Assembly: GCA_003554665.1 (NCBI GenBank)
Contig: PWGY01000177.1
Coordinates: forward strand, 1-39,526
DNA from: Bacteroidales bacterium
Lineage (GTDB): Bacteria; Bacteroidota; Bacteroidia; Bacteroidales; UBA7960
Length of the DNA stretch: 39,526 nt
Direction of reading: 5' to 3'
The position numbers and the translations under genes were made by a program. Positions 36,000 through 39,526 of this stretch are shown piece by piece (position 1 is the first letter of the stretch; the number at the start of each line of letters is the position of its first letter). Under the pieces are notes generated by a model. It was not told the origin of the DNA. It did no database searches and saw nothing but the letters and a program-made list of their open reading frames with translations.

Positions 36000-36058
36000 C
36001 TCCGGTCTCTTAAGTAACTCCGGTCTCTGAATTAACTCCAGTCTCTGAATTAACTCCG
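35987..36058. repeat. 18-bp tandem repeat, four units, starting inside elbB
   Basis: Units at 35987, 36005, 36023 and 36041 with consensus GTCTCTGAATTAACTCCG. The first unit contains the last codons and stop of elbB. The later units are more alike to each other than to the first. Confidence 0.96.
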
Positions 36059-36090
36059 GTGGGTTTTCGGAGCTTCTTGCGCGTTTTTTT

Positions 36091-36126
36091 GTCGCGGGGC
36101 TTCTATAAGTCGTGGGGCTTCTAAAA
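36091..36126. repeat. 18-bp tandem duplication in elbB-nitroreductase gap
   Basis: GTCGCGGGGCTTCTATAA (36091-36108) and GTCGTGGGGCTTCTAAAA (36109-36126), two mismatches. It is a second array in the same 295-bp convergent gap. A GGCCC/GGGCC stem with a 13-nt loop at 36179-36201 is the only terminator-like structure there. Confidence 0.88.
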
Positions 36127-36294
36127 ATCCGGTGGCTCCGGGGCCTTAAGGCAGTGCAATCCCTGGTCGGCGCGTAAAGGCCCTCCCGTGTTATGCGGGC
36201 CACCGTTTAAGGTATCGCTTCCCGGAAGTTTCCTGCATACGGTGCACCCCGGGCGGCTGTGCGGTGACACAATTTCAGGTGCGTGTAGAACGGT

Positions 36295-36882
36295 TTAAGG
36301 CAGGGCCTCCCCAAATTTTCCGGCAAACGCCAATTCGTTCAAGGGCATACGCGTCCTTGGCGATTTTTCCATTTCTGCGAAATCGGGGCTGAGTGCCTCC
36401 GGCTTGTCCTGTTGGCCAATGGCGATCAGGGCGATGGGTTCGTGGTCTTCGGGGATGTTGAATAATTCAGTGGCTTTCTCTTTACTGAACCCGCCCATCT
36501 GATGGGTGGCCAGGCCTTCTTCCGTTGCCTGGAAGGTCAGGTATGCCATTGACTGGCCAACATCATACTGGTAAACATTATTGGTTGTACCTTTCGAGGA
36601 TATTTTATTGCCGATGGCCATAATCAGTACGGGTGCGTTGCCGGCCCACTGCTGGTTGAATTCTACCATGCTGTCATGGATCTTTTGCCAGGTGTCGTCT
36701 CCCTTGAACCCTACCATGAACCGCCATGGCTGCTCATTGAAGCTGGAAGGTGCCCACCTGGCTGCCTCGAGCAGGCGTTGTACTGTTTCTTTTTCTACAG
36801 GAGTTGACTGAAAGGATCTCGGGCTCCATCTTTTTTTGATCACAGGATGGATATTCAATCTGGTATCTGCGGGTTTTTCCAT
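36295..36882 (-). CDS. Nitroreductase-family flavoprotein
   Basis: FMN-dependent NAD(P)H oxidoreductase of the nitroreductase fold. Visible are the FMN-phosphate-binding KKRWSPRSFQSTPV near the N-terminus, RWAPSSFNEQPWRFMVG, and the GxS/DxG-type dimer region YDVGQSMAYLTFQATEEGLATHQMGGF, then PIALIAIGQ. I chose MEKPADTRLN at 36882 (195 residues); an upstream in-frame ATG at 36945 adds 21 residues without similarity. The natural substrate cannot be predicted. It is convergent with elbB and stands alone. Confidence 0.88.
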   Translation of the reverse strand: MEKPADTRLNIHPVIKKRWSPRSFQSTPVEKETVQRLLEAARWAPSSFNEQPWRFMVGFKGDDTWQKIHDSMVEFNQQWAGNAPVLIMAIGNKISSKGTTNNVYQYDVGQSMAYLTFQATEEGLATHQMGGFSKEKATELFNIPEDHEPIALIAIGQQDKPEALSPDFAEMEKSPRTRMPLNELAFAGKFGEALP

Positions 36883-36967
36883 AAGTCTGTTGAATAAACT
36901 GTTTTTTATTAAATTTACATAATATCTATACAACCTATACAACAATGGGTGTTGGGTATTTGTTTAA

Positions 36968-37084
36968 AGGCGCGCGGGTATTTAGGCGCGTAAAGGCGCG
37001 TAGGCGCGCGTGTCGCGTGTACGCGTGTAATGTAAAGAAGTCGCGTCTACAAGTCGCGTCTACGCGTGTAAACCGCGTGTAAAC
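36968..37084. repeat. Low-complexity CGCG-rich repeat tract upstream of tyrS
   Basis: Begins with loose GGCGCGTA-type words, then AAGTCGCGTCTAC twice in tandem (37038-37063), then GCGTGTAAAC twice (from 37064 and 37075). It ends 5 bp before the tyrS -7 box and fills most of the nitroreductase-tyrS gap. Confidence 0.88.
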
Positions 37085-37088
37085 TTCT

Positions 37089-37096
37089 TATATTTG
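37089..37096 (+). promoter_or_regulatory. Candidate -7 promoter box for tyrS
   Basis: TATATTTG, an exact match to TAnnTTTG, 70 bp upstream of the tyrS ATG. The -33 region lies in the CGCG-rich tract and has no TTG. Confidence 0.5.
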
Positions 37097-37166
37097 CAGG
37101 CTTACTCATGATGTTTTTAATTGCTGAACCGCCGGAGTGGTTCAGGATATATACAAATTGTTGACA

Positions 37167-38441
37167 ATGAATTTTATTGAAGAGTTGAAATGGCGCGGGA
37201 TGATCCATGATTTCATGCCCGGAACAGAAGAGCAATTGCAAAAAGAATTGACCACGGCCTATGTGGGGATTGATCCGACAGCGGATTCACTGCACATTGG
37301 TCATCTGGTTTCCATTATGATGCTGAAACACCTGCAGCTTGCCGGGCATAAACCAATTGCCTTGGTAGGTGGTGCCACCGGAATGATCGGTGACCCCAGT
37401 GGAAAAAGTGAAGAGCGCAATCTGTTGTCGGAGGAAGAACTTCGTCACAACGAAAATGCCATCAAGGCTCAGTTGTTGCGGTTTCTGGATTTTGATGAAG
37501 TAAAGAATCGCGCCGAGATCGTGAATAATTACGACTGGATGAAAGACTTTTCCTTCCTCGGGTTCTTGCGCGAAGTGGGCAAGCATCTGACGGTCAACTA
37601 CATGATGGCCAAGGATTCAGTTAAAAAGCGACTGGAGACCGGCCTGTCTTTTACGGAATTTACCTATCAGCTGGTTCAGGGTTATGACTTCCTTCATCTG
37701 AACGAGACAAAAAACTGCAAACTGCAGATGGGAGGCAGCGACCAGTGGGGGAATATTACAACGGGTACTGAACTGGTACGCCGTAAAACGGGTCGTGAGG
37801 TGTTCGGCCTGACCTGTCCGCTGATCACCAAAGCTGATGGCAACAAATTCGGGAAAACTGAGCAGGGCAATGTGTGGCTGGATCCCAACTATACATCTCC
37901 CTATCATTTTTACCAGTTCTGGCTGAACGGTTCGGATGTGGATACGGAACGTTTTATCAAGATCTTTACCCTGTTTTCGAAAGATCATATTGATGCCCTG
38001 ATTGAAGAACACAAGCAGGCTCCCCACCAGCGTATTCTGCAACGCGCACTGGCGGAAGATATTACCATCAGGGTGCACGGGAAAGAGGCTTATGAAACGG
38101 CCGTAAAGGCCTCCGCGATTCTGTTCGGAAAAGGTACCACTGAAGCCCTGAAAGAGTTGCCCGAAGATGTGTTTTTGGCTGTTTTTGACGGTGTTCCGAT
38201 GCATGATGTGGATGCCGGCACCATTCAGGCCGGAACGGGGATGGTTGATTTCCTTTCAGAGAAAACCGGCATAGCCAAATCAAAGGGAGAAGCCCGACGG
38301 ATGTTAAAGGAGGGCAGCGTCAGCATCAACAAAGCGAAAGCCGGGGAAGACCAGCAGGTGAACAATGAGATGCTTATTAAAGGCAAATACATACTGGTGC
38401 AAAGGGGTAAAAAGAATTACTACCTGGTAACGGTGCGGTAA
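37167..38441 (+). CDS. tyrS: Tyrosyl-tRNA synthetase
   Basis: Class I synthetase charging tRNA-Tyr. The 424-residue protein has the HIGH motif at residues 43-46 ([13 protein letters not shown]), the tyrosine pocket region ([18 protein letters not shown] and GGSDQWGNI), the KMSKS-equivalent KFGKT at 227-231, and a C-terminal S4 RNA-binding domain ([26 protein letters not shown]). I chose ATG at 37167; an upstream GTG at 37137 adds ten residues without similarity. Length is normal. No T-box or tRNA-like leader is visible. Confidence 0.96.
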   Translation: MNFIEELKWRGMIHDFMPGTEEQLQKELTTAYVGIDPTADSLHIGHLVSIMMLKHLQLAGHKPIALVGGATGMIGDPSGKSEERNLLSEEELRHNENAIKAQLLRFLDFDEVKNRAEIVNNYDWMKDFSFLGFLREVGKHLTVNYMMAKDSVKKRLETGLSFTEFTYQLVQGYDFLHLNETKNCKLQMGGSDQWGNITTGTELVRRKTGREVFGLTCPLITKADGNKFGKTEQGNVWLDPNYTSPYHFYQFWLNGSDVDTERFIKIFTLFSKDHIDALIEEHKQAPHQRILQRALAEDITIRVHGKEAYETAVKASAILFGKGTTEALKELPEDVFLAVFDGVPMHDVDAGTIQAGTGMVDFLSEKTGIAKSKGEARRMLKEGSVSINKAKAGEDQQVNNEMLIKGKYILVQRGKKNYYLVTVR

Positions 38442-38627
38442 TTATTGCCCTTTGACACCCCAATGCAGACCGTTTGGATGAACCAGGAATGGATACGGGA
38501 TTTGTTGCCGGGTCATTTGCCCCAAACGACCGATTTGCAGAAAAAAGAATTGCGGCCGTATGCGGTCCGGTAACGACCAAATGAAGGATAATACGAACAG
38601 ATCCCACAAAAGGAGAAGAAGAACAAT

Positions 38628-39526
38628 ATGCGCATCCATAAAAAGTTGATTTTCAGGCTGGCCATTGCAGCCTTTATGGCGATTGGGTTTTGGTCCTGCA
38701 GGACCTCTCCTGATGCGATTTTCCCTGACGGGGACGATATTTACGGCCTAGCCACGCCTGTACAGCTTGAAGGCGATTCCACCCTGGTTTTTCTTACGGA
38801 TTACTTTGTGGGTGGGGCTGCTTCCCGGATTGATTCAGTGACCGGATCTGAAAGGCTGGATTTTGTGCTGGCCGGTGACCGGAAAACCCTGGAGGTGGTT
38901 TCCCGCTCCAACTTCATCCCACGATTATCTGAAATGAAAGTTTGGGTAGACGGGACACCCTACAGCCTGCTTTTGCAGCGCAGCCGGCGGGAGCGTTTTA
39001 CTTTTGAGTTTGATCCGGGTGATGAAGGGTACCGCCGGGTATCGGTTCGGGGTGAGATGAACGACTGGAATGCCAATGCCACACCGCTGAACCTGATAGA
39101 CGGGGTGTGGCAAACTGAAATGGAGCTGAACCCCGGTCGCTATCAGTATCTGATCGTGGCAGATGGTCAGGAAATGCTGGATCCGAACAACCCGCACGTG
39201 GCAGACAACAATGCCGGGGGGCAGAACTCCCTGCTGATGGTGGGCCATACAGACCGGTCAAAGGCACCTCATTTGTCGCCCCGGAGCCATGGCCGCTACA
39301 AGCTGGAGCTGGCCCTTGAAAATGACCTGGACGAGGTGTTTGTGTACTGGCAGAATTTCCGGTTGCCTGCCGATCATGTGGAGGTGTTTGATGATCATGT
39401 AAACATTCACCTTCCCGGTGATGTGGCAGACCAGGAAAGGAGTTTTGTGCGTGTTTGGGCCTATAACGAACATGGCCCTGCCAATGACCTGCTGATTCCC
39501 ATGGAAGGCAGCAGGCCGGTCGCTGA
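38628..39526 (+). CDS. Lipoprotein with GH13-type N-terminal domain (partial, runs off window)
   Basis: The frame opens with ATG at 38628, preceded by AGGAG at 38611, and has no stop for the 299 codons to the window edge. The start is a lipoprotein signal (KLIFRLAIAAFMAIGFWSC, cysteine about residue 25), so an outer-membrane lipoprotein is likely. Residues about 125-205 look like the early-set beta domain found before GH13 barrels: RVSVRGEMNDWNANATPLNL, ELNPGRYQYLIVADGQEMLD and NPHVADNN. No catalytic motif is reached within the window, so the GH13 assignment is an inference from this domain. Pairing with tyrS upstream seems incidental; the 186-bp gap shows no repeat. Confidence 0.7.
   Translation, partial: MRIHKKLIFRLAIAAFMAIGFWSCRTSPDAIFPDGDDIYGLATPVQLEGDSTLVFLTDYFVGGAASRIDSVTGSERLDFVLAGDRKTLEVVSRSNFIPRLSEMKVWVDGTPYSLLLQRSRRERFTFEFDPGDEGYRRVSVRGEMNDWNANATPLNLIDGVWQTEMELNPGRYQYLIVADGQEMLDPNNPHVADNNAGGQNSLLMVGHTDRSKAPHLSPRSHGRYKLELALENDLDEVFVYWQNFRLPADHVEVFDDHVNIHLPGDVADQERSFVRVWAYNEHGPANDLLIPMEGSRPVA

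Overview
The window comes from a member of the Bacteroidota. The evidence is a full-length SprA, the outer-membrane translocon of the type IX secretion system (T9SS); a secreted amylase ending in a T9SS type A sorting domain; a DAHP synthase/chorismate mutase fusion; an atpD-atpC pair separated from the other ATP synthase genes; the Bacteroidota-style S9 sequence; and repeated -7 promoter elements of the form TAnnTTTG in front of many genes. I cannot place it below phylum. The gene content is almost entirely core. I see no phage, insertion sequence, CRISPR array, tRNA or rRNA.

Layout. 1-4.8 kb: rpsI-rpsB-tsf (+), then pyrH (-), frr (+) and ribF (-), so the usual rpsB-tsf-pyrH-frr series is broken by an inverted pyrH. 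5-9.3 kb: atpD-atpC, recJ and a viroplasmin-type RNase H (+). 9.5-11.8 kb: the bifunctional DAHP synthase/chorismate mutase followed by thiL (-). 11.9-13.6 kb: an Fe-S APS/PAPS reductase and an extended SDR epimerase (+). 13.7-27.3 kb: a long minus-strand block which, in transcription order, holds the T9SS-exported GH13 amylase, an OmpA-type lipoprotein, malic enzyme, ruvA and sprA. 27.4-30.7 kb: a large AsmA-family protein (+) and a FlK-like thioesterase (-). 31-36 kb: xthA, an HlyD-type adaptor, a MacB-type permease and elbB (+). 36.3-39.5 kb: nitroreductase (-), tyrS (+) and the start of a second, lipoprotein-type GH13-like protein that runs off the window.

The genes support translation, energy, repair, aromatic amino acid, thiamine and sulfur metabolism, plus envelope biogenesis. 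SprA probably exports the amylase encoded in the same minus-strand block. The partial lipoprotein at the right edge may be a second, cell-anchored glucan-active enzyme.

The unusual signal is in the spaces between genes. Most of the larger gaps carry a tandem repeat private to that locus, with units of 14, 18, 19, 22, 25, 38-40, 47 or 54 bp. Two of these arrays begin inside the 3' end of the upstream gene and include its stop codon. Separately, a dispersed hairpin-plus-tail element of about 30 bp occurs seven times at three loci and twice directly touches a start codon. The best protein-level anomaly is RibF, whose FMN-adenylyltransferase half has lost its signature motifs while its riboflavin kinase half is intact.
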